This document shows positions 34,901-47,197 of a stretch of DNA of 64,000 nt, one piece after another. Below the pieces are notes generated by a model. That model did no database searches and was not told the DNA's origin. It saw only the letters and a list, made by a program, of their open reading frames with translations. The position numbers and the translations under genes were made by a program. Where the stretch lies: contig JACGWO010000011.1 in the NCBI GenBank assembly GCA_034509735.1, forward strand, positions 13,301,866-13,365,865, in the 5' to 3' direction. This stretch comes from Sesamum alatum (Eukaryota > Streptophyta > Magnoliopsida > Lamiales > Pedaliaceae). How positions within the stretch are numbered: the first letter of the stretch is position 1; every line of letters begins with the position of its first letter.

Positions 34901-37900
34901 TTATTCTTCTCTCTTAATTTTGTAAAACTTGAAGCTATATAAAACACTTGAATGTGTTCGGTATACGTCAACAATACCATTATACACTTCATTGACAACA
35001 AGAGGAAGAATGATGCCAGCATAAGATTCACCAAAAATGTAGAGTGGATTCTCCATATATTTGGGGTGATCGATAAGCCACTGCAAGCCACAAATAAAGT
35101 AATATTAGTACATGAAAGTTGAATTATTATCATACTGTATTCACTTTAAATTGAATTGTTGGGCATTATTTTCTCACCTTTCTAAGGAAGTCATAAGTAA
35201 GTCTTGCTGACAACGTGTCGTTTGCTAGGGAACTTTCCAAATTGTTTGCATAAGAATATCCAGTACCGGCAGGTTGATCTATAAATAAAATGTTTGCAGC
35301 CTATAAATTTAAATTTTACACAAGTCATATTATAGTTTACATGCACATCTCATATCTAACATAAAATTCAAATACTATCCTCTTCATAATTATTACTTTA
35401 GCTTTTAATCACTACAAACAAAAATAAAAAAATATTGCACCTTTGTCCAAGCATACTCATTTAACTTCAATGCTATTGGACCCCCATTGCAATTGGCATA
35501 GTCGATAACAAAGGTACCTACATCAAAATATGAGTATATAATTGATGAAATAGCAGAAATGCCTTCTTTGTTTTAATTCAATTAACTTCACCTATAAATA
35601 TGATGTTAATGAGTTTTTACTTTCTTTCTGATATGACAAAACAAGTATTACTCAGCTTAGTTCAAAATGAAATAAGCAACTATAATTTGTAGCTTCTAAT
35701 TTGTATATTCATGTGTTCTAATATGCATTCACGATATTTAATCAAACATTCTGTGAACATATGAAAAATAAATTACAATATGTTGAGTGAAAGTGTGAAA
35801 GATATCATTATTATATGTATATTTGTTAACTATTATGTTGGGCACGCAACTAATACAATTGCAAGACTTATAGACATTTGTTTTGCACTCAATGGATAAA
35901 ACATCAGCTGAACTAGGTAATTGTTGAGTTAGACTTACAAAGTGGTACAAATTTTTGAGTCAACAAAGAGGACATTGCAAAGAATGTTGATTAAAATTAG
36001 AGAATATGCAGGAATGTTAATGATCAGTTGGACACATACTCATAGAAAAGGAAATCAGAGAAATTACACCTAGTACCCCTAACGTTTGTTTATATCCAAC
36101 AATTAGATTCAACTATTAATAAAATTGATGAAATTTGATGATATCAACAAGAAAGTGAGCAAAGAAGGAACTCAACAAAGTTATTGACTTGAGGTGAGCT
36201 GGCACACTTGAATGAGCAAGTGAGATGCGACTTTTACAGGAGTGGAGGGGGTGGGGCGGGGGAAATGATACCTTGGGTATCAATTTTTTAAGTCTTAATG
36301 GAATTTTCCAATCCAATTAACCAAAGAATTCAACCTAATTGATGCAAAATAAGCAGGCCAGAGTACACAAAGCCCAAGGAGCAACATACCACCTCCAGCC
36401 AGCTGAAACCTATTGGCAAAACCAAGCTAGTCTAAGCCCACTGCCCAACCAACTTAGCTAACTAGCCAACATCATTTGCCACATCGAATATGACACATAA
36501 ACATGAAGCAACATTACGAGGGAATAAACACACTAGTCGAGATTTCGAGATAAGGCCAGGTTGTTCCCCAATAGATAATAGTTTCCCCCTAAGTAGGCAA
36601 TTTCCCTGTTGATGTGACAATTTTGTTTCCTACTATCATAGAACATGGATGACGCGCATATAACTAGACCAATGTTATCCATAAAAATAGAATTTTTCAA
36701 GAACCTATGGATATCAAGATCATGCTCAATCAACCCCTCAATTGTCTCGTTCGACTCGTATAAATAGGGGTTTAGGCATATCAATAATTATTTATTAAAA
36801 ATATTTAATATATTACTTTATATTGATAGATTAATTATTAAAAATAATTAAACATTAAGTAATATGTAATTATACAAAATACTGTTAAAAATTAGAAAAA
36901 CTAAAGAAAAATAGAAAACGACTCCGCCAGCAACAGAGAAAATTTATTATTAACAAAAAAGAAGGGAGTAATGACTCGCCTCGATTTTGTAAAACCTTTT
37001 GGTTTTGTTGTATTCTGATATTTTATTTTTATAATTTTAATATGAATAGGGCGCCAAACATGTTCTTATAGTTACAAACTCCCGCCTATTTTTCTCTCCT
37101 AAATTGGTTGACCATTAGTTTTGACGATTAAATTGAAGGAGGGTAGGAACGTTGATGGAAAATACAAACTTCAGATACCAAGTCTGATGACTTGAGAACT
37201 AGGGGTACCAAAACTAGAAAAGAGGTGTAATTGGGATATCAATATTGAAATTATCCCCACCTCAAATTCATGGAGTTTTATGTGATGCTCTATGGGAAAA
37301 CATCAAGAAAAGTATATAGAAAGAGCAATTTTGGAGAGTGTATTTGCATAAATTTGTATGTTGTGATCAATTCACTCACTTGCTTTAATAACGGGATTGT
37401 ACCTTATTTATTGGTATACTCTGCTTTTATCCCAAGAAAGTCATTTTCCAACATGTATTTGAACCCTTATCCCCCTATGACTTTGGGAGACGAATACAAT
37501 TATATTCTCTCGAATATAATAATGTAAATAAGTAATCAAAGAATCCCCACAGCAAAATTTTCATGTTCTAATGTAATACAAGCAAGTTATAATTAAACTA
37601 TACTATATATCAAAAAAGTCAAAATTTAATAAAGAGATCATTAATATTGATTCTGATCAAGTTTTGAATAATGAGTCGAATTCGAGTACCGAGAGTTATA
37701 AAAGGAAGAGTCTTATAAGTGTAATTAATATAAGAAAATAAAATCAAACCACATTTCCTACTAATATGAATGTTTCAAATTAAACCATAAATAAAACAAA
37801 TTATCATGGCTTCCTAATAGAAATCTACAAAACAAAATAGAAAGACTACACACAAATACATTACCCATTTCCATTAAAATGGTGGAAAGACCGGAACAAC

Positions 37901-38641
37901 CGGGTCCGCCGGTCAACCAAAGTATGAGAGGATCCTCTTCCGGATTGCTTTCAGACTCAAAGAAGAAGTAGAAAAGTTGCACCTCATCATCTTTTCCCAC
38001 GCCGATATACCTAATTAATTTTTCAATAATATTAACATCTAAACAAGTATAATTAATTTATACATGTATGTTTAAACAAGAAGGAAATAAATAGGATAAA
38101 ATAAACAAAAGATATATCGAAAAATTACCCAGTTTAATATTATTTAAAAATACATCAATATTTCTAAATCAACCAACATACAATTGTTACAACATTCAAT
38201 ACGCAATACATATGTATTTCTAAATCAACCGACAAAATTAAAGTAAACAAAGAAACAAGATACTAATGGGATAAAAACGAAAGAAATATCGAAAGAAATA
38301 CTTACATCCGTATCAATGTAAACAAAGAAACAAAAGTAGATTGAATACTTACATCCGTATTAATGTAAACAAAGAAACAAAAGTAGATTGATTACTTACA
38401 TCCGTATAATAATGTATATATATATATATTCAAGAAAGAAGGCAATCAATGGGATTAAAAACAAAAGAAATATTGAAAAACTGGAAATAATTAGGTTAAT
38501 TACGTACCCAGTTTCAAATCTGCATGGTAGTTTATGGGGCAAACCAGGCAGAGTTTCGATCACATGTTGTGGGAAAACTGTGTTGCTGGAGCAAAGAATT
38601 ATGAGCAGCAATGCTAATAGTTTCATGGAGACCGACTGCAT
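31901..38641 (-). CDS. Serine carboxypeptidase-like protein, 14 exons
   Basis: Exons in order (high-low): 38641-38508, 38010-37865, 35517-35441, 35300-35178, 35080-34978, 34813-34776, 34655-34554, 34403-34317, 34210-34049, 33916-33845, 33766-33615, 33502-33389, 33264-33210, 31984-31901. They sum to 1,449 bases, 482 residues, in frame to TAG. All introns are GT-AG except intron 7, which has a GC donor at 34553-34552. Residues 1-24 form a signal peptide. ETGYIGVG (43-50), GGPGCSG (79-85), GESYAG with Ser179, GDHD (400-403) and GGGHT with His459 mark a complete S10 triad. NDT (146) and NQS (358) are glycosylation sequons. The WRPW block and the overall pattern fit plant SCPL clade I, which includes peptidases and vacuolar glucose-ester acyltransferases; substrate is unknown. 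A second ATG at 38626 is possible. Confidence 0.85.
32479..32717. repeat. Inverted repeat inside SCPL intron 13
   Basis: The left arm (TTTGTCTTTTAATATTTTAG and on to TTCACAATTTCAGTCC) is mirrored by the right arm (GGACTGGAATTGCAAAAATT and on to AAATTAAAGGACAAAAAT). The centre is near 32595. This is a small foldback, non-coding, probably Mutator-like. No target duplication was resolved. Confidence 0.6.
34003..34044. repeat. GT/GA microsatellite in SCPL intron 9
   Basis: An imperfect GT repeat runs directly into an AG repeat just inside the exon 9 donor side. It is intronic and may vary in length between individuals. Confidence 0.75.
35518..37864 (-). other. SCPL intron 2, 2.35 kb, enlarged by repeats
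   Basis: Exon 2 ends ATGG and exon 3 begins GTACC, so the intron splits a Gly codon. 36785-37864 matches SCPL copy A, including the outer arm of the AT-rich inverted repeat (36785-36910). 36300-36784 is a separate insert with no match in the window; its minus-strand 83-codon ORF is not recognised. 35530-36290 is AT-rich and featureless. Confidence 0.65.
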
Positions 38642-38725
38642 ATTGGTCTGAGGGTCAATGAAAGTTTACTTCTCTTTAATTGTGCACTTATATCGTCGCA
38701 CTGTATTCCATATATTTGCCCTTAT
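38642..38725 (-). promoter_or_regulatory. Candidate SCPL core promoter and 5' UTR
   Basis: On the minus strand, GATATAAGTG lies about 50 bases upstream of the first ATG, with further TATA-like stretches (AAATATATGG, TTATAAGGG) another 20-35 bases up. Any of these could serve as TATA box. The rest of the upstream region is a duplicated transposon-rich block, so the native promoter appears short. No transcript evidence is available. Confidence 0.3.
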
Positions 38726-39106
38726 AAAAAATAATACCTACTGAATGCATAATTTTTTAATATATAGCAATATTTTAATAGAAGGTAATATCAAATGCTA
38801 CAAGAAATAACGGTAATGGCAATGATGTATATTCCTTGCAAAATAGTGGAATACATTCCTAGGCTTTTGGTTAAAAATTATAAATTTCAGGGGGGTATTT
38901 GTAATTTTTTTTAAAAAAAATAAGGAGGTATGTGTAATTATTACAAATCTCAAGAAAAATTACTGTAATTTACCCTAAAAATAATACCTACTGAATGCAT
39001 AATTCATTAGTATATAACATTATTTTAAGAGAAGGTAATATCAAACGCTACAAGAAATAACAGTAATGACAACGATATATATTCCTTGCAAATAGTGGAA
39101 TACATT
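38726..39106. repeat. Direct duplication of ~131 bp around a repeat fragment
   Basis: 38726-38857 and 38976-39106 are diverged direct copies (AATAATACCTACTGAATGCA starts both). The 118-base spacer looks like a piece of a foldback element: its right end, read in reverse complement, is GGGTAAATTACAGTAATTTT. The block sits just upstream of the SCPL start codon. Confidence 0.7.
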
Positions 39107-39217
39107 GCTTGTATAGATTAGCAACGGATTTACTAATAATTTTACTTGTTAGTTAGCTCGACGTTGGTTTTAACATCAAATTTTTTGTAACTATATATTT
39201 AACCATTTTCTTGTAAT
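39046..39217. mobile_element. Relic CACTA-type MITE
   Basis: The left end GCTACAAGAAATAAC and right end CATTTTCTTGTAAT are decayed versions of CACTACAAGAAA termini. The interior shares TTTACTTGTTAGTTAG and CATCAAATTTTTTGTA with the intact MITE at 31436-31634. The first 60 bases are also present at 38796-38857 as part of the duplication. Confidence 0.55.
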
Positions 39218-39652
39218 AAAATTTTAATTATGAGCCACTTTTAGTTTTTTAAAAATGAATTATCTATAATGCTCAACTTATTAATTACTCTTTCTATATT
39301 TCAGTTAATAATATTTTTTAATCTAGGTAAAAAGTAATTTGATATTGAATTAATGTGCAAAATGTTGAAAATAAATTAAGAACATATAAATATATATATA
39401 TATAGCATGTATAAGGGTATTTTTATCCCAATAATTAAATTAAGGGGAGCAAATGTTACATATATTAGTTTGGGAGGTGAATCAGACTTAGGGTATAATT
39501 GAGGGAGGTAAAATATATTTATCCCTATCTGTTCGAGAGAGAGAGAGAGAGGGTATATTTACCCTAAAAATTAATACATACTTCACATAACTTTTATATA
39601 TATCAGGTTAGAGGTATTTTAATTAATCTTTAATTCAATTTTTTTTTTACCA

Positions 39653-40078
39653 CATAAGAGATGATTGCAAATAACACAATCTATCAACTTCTAATATGGT
39701 ATACGTTTATCTCTTTTTGTATGTTTTAATTACGATTTGGTCCTCATATTTGACCACTTATTCGCTTTTGGTCCTCATACTATCGTCCTTGATAATTTTA
39801 ATCTTCAAATTAATCATTTTTTAACAGTTTTCATTCTTGTCGTTAGTTGCGGCGTTAAAATAGACAGAAACCAAATTTGGAGGGGGAAAAAACTTCCCTT
39901 TGCCACCTGCTGCTTGGCTGCTTCATTATACCCCTTCAATTACTCACTTTCCACTATTTTTGTTCAAGTAGAAACTTTAATTTGAAATGAATTGAGGGTT
40001 GGATATCAAAACCTCATAAGAGATCGAATGCAAATAACACAATCTATCAACTTCTAGTATCGTATAGGTTTATCTCTT
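39653..40078. repeat. Direct repeats of ~64 bp around a Mutator-like arm fragment
   Basis: 39653-39715 and 40015-40078 share ATAACACAATCTATCAACTT and flanking text, with a few substitutions. Between them, 39736-39970 matches the left arm of the element at 49506-50600 (both have TTTGGAGG, a GCTTGGCTRCTTCATTATA-type block and CACTATTTTTGTTCAAG). The opposite arm is absent. 39107-39652 and 39971-40014 hold nothing else apart from a GA microsatellite at 39534-39551. Confidence 0.6.
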
Positions 40079-40369
40079 ATGATATATGATTAGATCTGAA
40101 ATTCTCGTTGATGGAAAATAAATCTGGCAAACAATCCAATCATGCTTGCAGTACGTGGCAAGTCTCAAGCTAGAAATTTCTCCTCTCTCAATTCAACCAG
40201 AGGTCCCTTCCTACAATGGTTGATTGGCCTATTTATTCTATTACAAGCATTTAACGTGGGGACGTGAAAAAATTGTTTTAGCCCTCAATTAATTATTTAT
40301 ATGCAGATTACATTATTTAGTAAATACATATATATATATATATATGACCTAAAATATGTAGTCTCCTTT

Positions 40370-40642
40370 GGATGAACTACACTTTTGGTCCCTATACTTT
40401 GATCAAAATCGATTTTGGTCCCTATACTTTTTGAGTCACGATTTTGGTCCGTAATCTTTTAAAATGCTACGATTTAGGTCCACCCGGTTCCCTCGTGCTT
40501 AACATCTTTAATCCCAATTTGAACGGTTGGACCAATATCATAACATTTTTGCAAGAATAGGAACCAATATTATGTCTCGAAAAGTTTAGTGACCAAAATC
40601 AACTTTGGCCCAAATTATACGGACCAAAAGTGTAATTTACCC
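40370..40642. mobile_element. Small Mutator-like foldback element
   Basis: The left end GGATGAACTACACTTTTGGT pairs with the right end, whose reverse complement is GGGTAAATTACACTTTTGGT. The inverted similarity extends about 60 bases. Flanks GTCTCCTTT (40361-40369) and GTGTCTTTT (40643-40651) agree at 7 of 9 positions and may be an aged target duplication. It is non-coding. Confidence 0.6.
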
Positions 40643-40652
40643 GTGTCTTTTC

Positions 40653-41390
40653 TTTCTCCCCTTGTGAAAATGGCTTTTTTGTCCTTCGACGAATTTCTCC
40701 TCCATCACTTGTTTATTTAATTATTTTTTAATACTTACATGTATTAGACAATAACATCTTTAAAAAATAATAATTACATTGCCCTTTCTCGGAGATCTAA
40801 AATAATTACACATAGATCTTTGTAATTTAAAAATTATTATAGATTAGCACGAGTGTGGAGAAGAGGTAGCTGCACCAACCCACCATCACGTGCTTGAATT
40901 TAAATTGTTGTTGTGAGTGTTGACTACAGCTCATAACCTGTTCTTGGAATTTAAAATTAAAGTAATAAATTATTATTCTAATCATAAGTCTCGCAACGTG
41001 TTAATCATGGTTCTTCTTTTTTGTAAAAATAGACAATATGTTAAAAAAATTAAATCTGTACTAATAAGCATACTTAAAAAGGACACCAAAACAAAAAATT
41101 AAGAAAGATTAGAAAAATGCGCCTCATCTCATTAAAAAATATTTCAAACACGTCTCATTACTTTCAAAATAAACATATCATATCAACTACAATCATTATT
41201 TAATTATTATTGTTACATTTTATGTCCCATACTCAAAAAGGGAAAAAACAACTCATATCAAATAAAATTCGTTTCATCTATTTTTCTCGTTGAGATGAGA
41301 TAAGTTGACAAGCAACATCGTACAATTAGGCCCCAGTTTCGAACATAAAGGGAAGTCTTATTTCAGCTTTGGAAACGGAACTTCAATCTT
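40653..41390. other. AT-rich intergenic DNA
   Basis: There are only short ORFs and no recognised repeat. It separates two foldback elements. Confidence 0.4.
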
Positions 41391-41399
41391 TTTTTATCA

Positions 41400-42980
41400 G
41401 GGATAATTACATTTACACCCCTTATCTATTGTCCATTTACACAAATCATCCTTATCTTTTGAAAAATTACAAAAACCACCCTTGGTAGCCTTTAAAATCC
41501 AAAAATACCCCTATTGATTTGTTCAAACTTTACTATAAATTTTGAAGGACAAAAAATGCCCTTAGGGGTATTTCTGTAATTACCAAAAGGTAGAGGGGGT
41601 GTTAATGTAATGTCTATGAGGATGAGTAATATGATCCCATATATTTTTTCATTATTTATATCAAATTTAAATTTAAATAAATTATTTTATCATTTTTTTT
41701 AATTGAATCTCTATATAAAATTACAGTTTCTAATAATTAAAATATTAAATTATTCAATTAATATATATATTTCTAAAATTAGTTACTAGATTATAAGTTT
41801 AAATTTAAAAATATCATACTTGAATAAATTATTTAAAATTATTAAAATTAAAAAAATATTTATCCTCTATTTTTATTTATAACTAAATTTTATTAAAATT
41901 AATATATTATAATTTAAAATAATTTATGAATTTTATATAAATCATATCAGAATTAGTAAAATAAATAATTTATATATTAAAAAGATATTTTAATTTTTTT
42001 AAAATTATCCCTCACCCCGCCGCCCCGCTTGCACCTTCCTCGCCGCCTCCCCGTCTGCACCCGACCCCTCTTCCGCTTTCGCCTGCCTTCGTTGTCGCCC
42101 TCCGCCACCTTCGTCTGCTATCTAAATATGTATGTACAAAAATATAAACATATATTATATATGTATAAATATATATATATATATATTTTTATATATGTAT
42201 AAATATATATATATAGATATACATATATGTATAATTTATTAATCATAGTAAAATTTAGATACAAATAAACATAGTGGATAAATAATCTTTTAATTTTAAG
42301 AATCTAAAATCATTTATACAAGTGCGATAATTACAATTTAAATGTATAGCTTAGTAACTAACTTTTTGTATTATATTAATTGAATAATTTAATATTTCAA
42401 TTATTAAAACATGTAATATATGTAAAGATTCAATAAAAATAGTTAATAAAATGATTTAAACTTAAATTTAAGTTTGATATAATTTATTAATTTTAGTTAT
42501 AAATAAAAATAGAGGATAAATATTTTTTTAATTTTAATAATTTCAAATAATTTATTCAAGTATGATATTTTTTTAATTTAAACTTATAATCTAGTAACTA
42601 ATTTTAGAAATATATATTAATTGAATAATTTAATATTTCAATTATTAGAAACTGTAATTTTATATAGAGATTCAATTAAAAAAATTGATAAAATAATTTA
42701 AATTTAAATTTAAGTTGGATATAAATAATGAAAAAATATATTGGGTCATATTACTCATCCTCACAGACATTACATTAACACCCCCTCTACCTTTTGGTAA
42801 TTACAGAAACACCCCTAAGGACATTTTTATCCTTCAAAATTTATAGTAAAGTTTGACCAAATTAATAGGGGTATTTTTGGGTTTTAAAGGCTGACAGGGG
42901 TGATTTCTGTAATTTTTCAAAAGACAGGGGTGGTTTGTGTAAATGGACAATAAGTGAGGGGGTGTAAATGTAATTATCCC
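41400..42980. mobile_element. Large foldback element with GC-rich core
   Basis: The ends are GGGATAATTACATTTACACC and its reverse complement (GGTGTAAATGTAATTATCCC). The arms are about 550 bases long with small differences. Flanks TTTTTATCA (41391-41399) and TTTTTATTA (42981-42989) match at 8 of 9 positions, consistent with a Mutator-like target duplication. The middle holds a GC-rich, pyrimidine-rich island at about 42008-42120, unlike anything around it, followed by AT dinucleotide runs at 42160-42215. There is no transposase. Confidence 0.75.
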
Positions 42981-42989
42981 TTTTTATTA

Positions 42990-43282
42990 TTATAATTTGT
43001 ACTCGTAGGTGCCCATCATCTGAGGTGTTTGTCAGCGTCCATCATTTTATTTTGAATAATTATATTTGCATCCCTTTATTTATGATCTCTTACTCAAATT
43101 ATTCATATCTTTTAAATAAATACACATTTTTTCATCGAAAATATTAATATCATTTAAACAAATCACCTCTATTTTTAAAAAATTACACATAAACTCCAAT
43201 AAATATCAACATCATTACATAACTTATCCCATTTTTTTGTTGTTTCTTAGTTTAAATTGGGTCTGTTATCGGTTAGACAATG
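42990..43282. other. Intergenic spacer
   Basis: AT-rich spacer between the foldback and the Copia locus. No feature was recognised. Confidence 0.4.
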
Positions 43283-43287
43283 ATACT

Positions 43288-43976
43288 TGTTGAGTAAATT
43301 GGCCCAAGACCCAAAATGACAAAGTGGCCCAGCAAACTGGACGGCCCAAGTATCAGCAACTCGGAGGCCCACGCCCAGCTAAGCCCTTGCCCGACCCGAC
43401 CCAAAAGAACTCTAGTACTTATACTTATACCTAACCCTAACCCTAAATCTACTCTCATATCTATCTCCCCTTGCTGCGCCTCTTCTCCCTCACCGAGCAC
43501 CAGATCCCCTTTCCTTGTCTGGTTTTTGGTTTCCATATTATCAGCTCCTTGCCTTCTTCTCTCGTTCTCAAACCCTATAAATGGCGCCTCTCAATCCTTC
43601 TTTAGATACGGTTGAACCATCCCTTGTAAGTACATTTGTGATACAGTGGGTTATACCTCTCTTTGTGAGAATCGTGGTGTTCTGGGTCGGGTGATTGCTG
43701 GAACGGTGCAAACGAGTTCTGATTTTGGTGTTACCAGATGCTGAGTGCCGACCTGTTGTGGTCGTGTCTGCTCACTCTGGACCGTGGTCTCCTGAGCCTA
43801 TTTCTCTTCGGATCTGTTCCGAACAGTTGCGATTATAAGTTGTTTTCTGTTATTTAGTATTCATTGTTTTTCCCCCGGTTTGTATTTAAGGATTATTTCA
43901 AAACCCAATCCCCTCTGTAATTCGTTTTTCTATCGGAGATCTTTGTGATCCACTTTGGTGGTGTGTCCACCTAACA
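43288..43976 (+). repeat. Copia LTR1, solo-like with ATACT target duplication
   Basis: It starts TGTTGAGTAAATTGG and ends CACCTAACA, 689 bases, flanked on both sides by ATACT. It is nearly identical to LTR2 over its length, with scattered substitutions and one fewer CCCTAA-like unit near 43430-43445. GGCCCA repeats at the left and CCCGACCCGACCC near 43390 resemble the LTR at 22996-23797. Confidence 0.8.
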
Positions 43977-44112
43977 ATACTCAATCGGATTAATTAGTAC
44001 CTGATATTTATTTAAAAATAATAAAATTTTAAAATTAAAATTAAAAAAGAAAAGAGAATTATTATTATTACTAGTGGTAGTAAAGTAAGAAAGAGAACGA
44101 TGTCTGAGTTGA
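43977..44112. repeat. 136-bp host segment, first copy
   Basis: By eye this is identical to 47895-48030. It begins with the target duplication ATACT and ends GAGTTGA, after which the text switches abruptly to Copia internal sequence. Identity over 136 bases indicates a recent duplication, younger than the differences between the two LTRs would suggest, or homogenised. Confidence 0.85.
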
Positions 44113-47074
44113 CTCTGGTTGCACTTTTCATATGAGTCCTTTGAAGAACATTTTTTCAAACTTCGAATCTGGTAATTTTGGTTATGTTTCTATGGCTAAT
44201 GAAAAACAATGTGAAATCAAGGGTCTTGGTGACGTATAATTAACTTTTGAAAATGGCTATAAACTTACTTTGAAAAATGTTCGTTTTATTCCTGATCTGA
44301 GTCATAATTTGATATCATGTGCCGTGTTGGAGGAAGAAGGTTTTGAAGGTAAATGGGAAAAAGAGATTATGAAAATCATGAAAGGGTCATTAACTGCTTT
44401 CAAAGCATAAAAGAAAAGGAATCTTTATATCTGTCATGTGTCTTATTAGCCTTAAGGGATTAGAACTCCTTAACAAGAAAGGTGTTTTCCATGATAAAAT
44501 TGAGAAGCCCAAATTTGTGATGAATATGTTATGGGCAAACAACATAAAGTGCATTTTCCTGTCTCACCTTACCCTACTTCCACATCATCTACTTGCATAC
44601 TTGATTACGTTCATGCTGATGTATGGGGTCCCTCTAACATACCCACTCATGGTGGGAATAGGTATTTTCTGTCCGTCATTGATAATTTTTCCAGGAAAGT
44701 ATTCGTTCTCTTATTAAAAACCAAGTCTGATGTTTTTGATGCTTTTAAAACCTGGAAAACTCTTGTTGAAAACCAAACTGGTAAAAAGCTTAAAGCTTTG
44801 CATACTGATAACGGACTTGAATTCTGTAACCAACATTTCTTTGATTTATGTGATGAGTTTGGTATTAAACGGCATAAAACAAACTCCTATATCCCCCAGC
44901 AAAATGGTGTTGCTGAACGCATGAATAGAACGACTCTTGATAAAGTGAGATGTATGCTTGTAAGTTCGGGTTTGTCTAAATCTATTTGGGGTGAAGCTGT
45001 CTTAACTGCCGTACATTTGATCAATAGATCTCCTTCTGTTCCGTTGCTTGGTAAAATTCCTGAATGCGTGTGGCATGATAAAATTATTGATATTTCTTAT
45101 CTTCGCGTATTCGGTTGTTCTGCTTTCGTGCATCAACACTCTGATAAACGTGAACCTAGATCCGTGAAATGTGTTTTCATCGGGTACCCTGAAGGGGTAA
45201 AGGGATATCGTTTGTGGGTTAGGAGTCAACCCGGTTTTAAGGTTCTCATCAGTAAGAACGTAGTCTTCAATGAGGAACAAATGCCATGTTTTAGTGATTC
45301 ACCAAAAGAACAATCAGTTCCCTTAGAACCAATGTTTAATCAGGTAAAGGTAAACCTAGAAGAAACCGAACATGTAGAGGAGAATCCTGGAGAAAATTCG
45401 AGCGAAACTAGGTCCGAACCAAACCTAGAACAGTACTAATTAGCTAGAGACCGAAACAGGAGAGAACGTATAATTCCTACTAGGCTCACAGATTATGAGA
45501 CAGCTTTAAACACTGAATCACATGAACTTAGTACCTTTGATGAGGCTCTAAAATCTGAACATTCAAAGCAATGGCTTAGTGCTATGAGAGAAGAAATGGC
45601 TTCACTAAAAGATAACAAAACTTGGATTCTAGTGCCTAAACCCCCTAAGAGCTCCATTATAGGATCTAAGTGGGTATACAAGGTTAAACAAGAGGAAAAA
45701 TCGAAACGGTTTAAAGCAAGACTAGTTGCGAAGGGCTTTACGCAAAAGGAAGGGATAGACTATACTGAAGTTTTCTCACCAGTTGTTAAATACACTACTG
45801 TGCGTATTTTACTTGCTCTCTCTGCTCATTTTAATTGGGAACTCAAACAAATGGATGTGAAAACTGCCTTCTTGTATGGTGATTTAGATGAACACATCTA
45901 CATGTCTCAGCCAATTGGTTTTATTGATAAATCGAAGCTTGATCATGTATGTCTCTTGAAGAAATCCTTGTATGGTCTCAAACAGTCTCCGAGATAATGG
46001 AATAAAAAGTTTGATACGTTTATGCTATCTTTAAAGTATACAAGGAGTAATTATGATCACTATCTCTATTTTAAGTATGATGATGATGTTCCAGTTTTTC
46101 TTGTCTTATATGTGGATGACATGTTAATTGCTAGCCCTAGTCTACAGCATGTTAAAATGTTATAGAGTCATCTATGCAAGAATTTTGATATGAAAGACTT
46201 AGGCGATGCTAAGAAAATACTTGGTATGACCATTGAGAGAGATAGAACACAATCCACTATTTTCTTAAATCAAAGTGCTTACATCTTGTCTATGCTACAC
46301 AAGTTCTCTATGCTGAATTCGAAACCCTGCTCTGTTCTGTTATCTGCTCACCATCAACTTACTAAAGAACAGTGTCCTAAAACTGAAAAAGATAAAGAGA
46401 AAATGGAAAATGTTCCCTACTCCAATGCTATTGGTTCAATTATGTTTCTGATGGTGTGCACCAGACCTGAAATTGCATATGCTATTAGTTGTCTCAGCAG
46501 GTACATGTCTAATGCTGGCCTTCCCCATTGGGAGGCTCTCAAATGGCTCTTAAGGTATTTGAAAGGTACCACTAAACGTGGGATTCTCTTTTCTAAAAGC
46601 AATACTGATATTGATCTTGTTGGTTATGTCGATTCTAATTATGCGAACGATAAGGATAGTCGCAAATCCACTACATCATATGTTTTCACTTTATGTGGGT
46701 CCTGCATAAGTTGGAAATCCCAACTACAGCATATTGTTGCTTTATCTACCACCGAAGCCGAGTACATAGCGGCTACTGAAGCTTTTAAAGAAGCTCTATG
46801 GTTAGAGGGGCTTGGTAAGGAAATTGGTTTTCTGAAGCATAAAATTACTATGTTTTCCGACAGTCAGTCGGCTATACAACTTTGCAAAAATCCCATTTTT
46901 CATGATAGGACAAAGCATATAGATGTCCGTTACCACTTCATTAGAGACATTGTAGGCAAGGACATCATAAATCTTGAGAAAATTGACTCTAATTTAAACC
47001 CCTCGGACATGGAGACTAAGTGTCTTCCAGTTGATAAGTTCAATAAGTGTTTAGAGATTTTGAAACTCTCTTAA
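44113..47074 (+). pseudogene. Copia pol (protease end, integrase, RT, RNase H), broken
   Basis: The protease C-terminus and pre-integrase domain (about 44156-44530, LKNVRFIPDLSHNLIS) carry stops at 44237 and 44408, then frameshifts near 44447 and 44516. The integrase core follows from 44531 with D-D-E residues in HADVWG, HTDNG and NGVAER. RT begins near 45640 ([23 protein letters not shown]) with intact YVDD near 46109. RNase H has GYVDSNYAND, ALSTTEAEY and KHIDVRYHF and ends at TAA 47072-47074. Further in-frame stops are 45437-45439, 45995-45997 and 46163-46165. From 44531 on only stops, not shifts, break the frame. The pattern fits the Tork/TNT1 side of Copia. Confidence 0.85.
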
Positions 47075-47197
47075 CTAACTTTCTTTTGCAAGAATTGTGT
47101 TTTTGCAGGTACCCAAGGAAGCTTAAAGGCAATGATGAACGCCCAGTCCAAATCTAGGACATGATTTTCTTTGGGGGTCCTGGTCGAAGGTAGACAT

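Noticed and set aside
36533..36784. 83-codon minus-strand ORF in SCPL intron 2
   Set aside because: No recognised domain; it lies within an intron insert and ends at the insert boundary.
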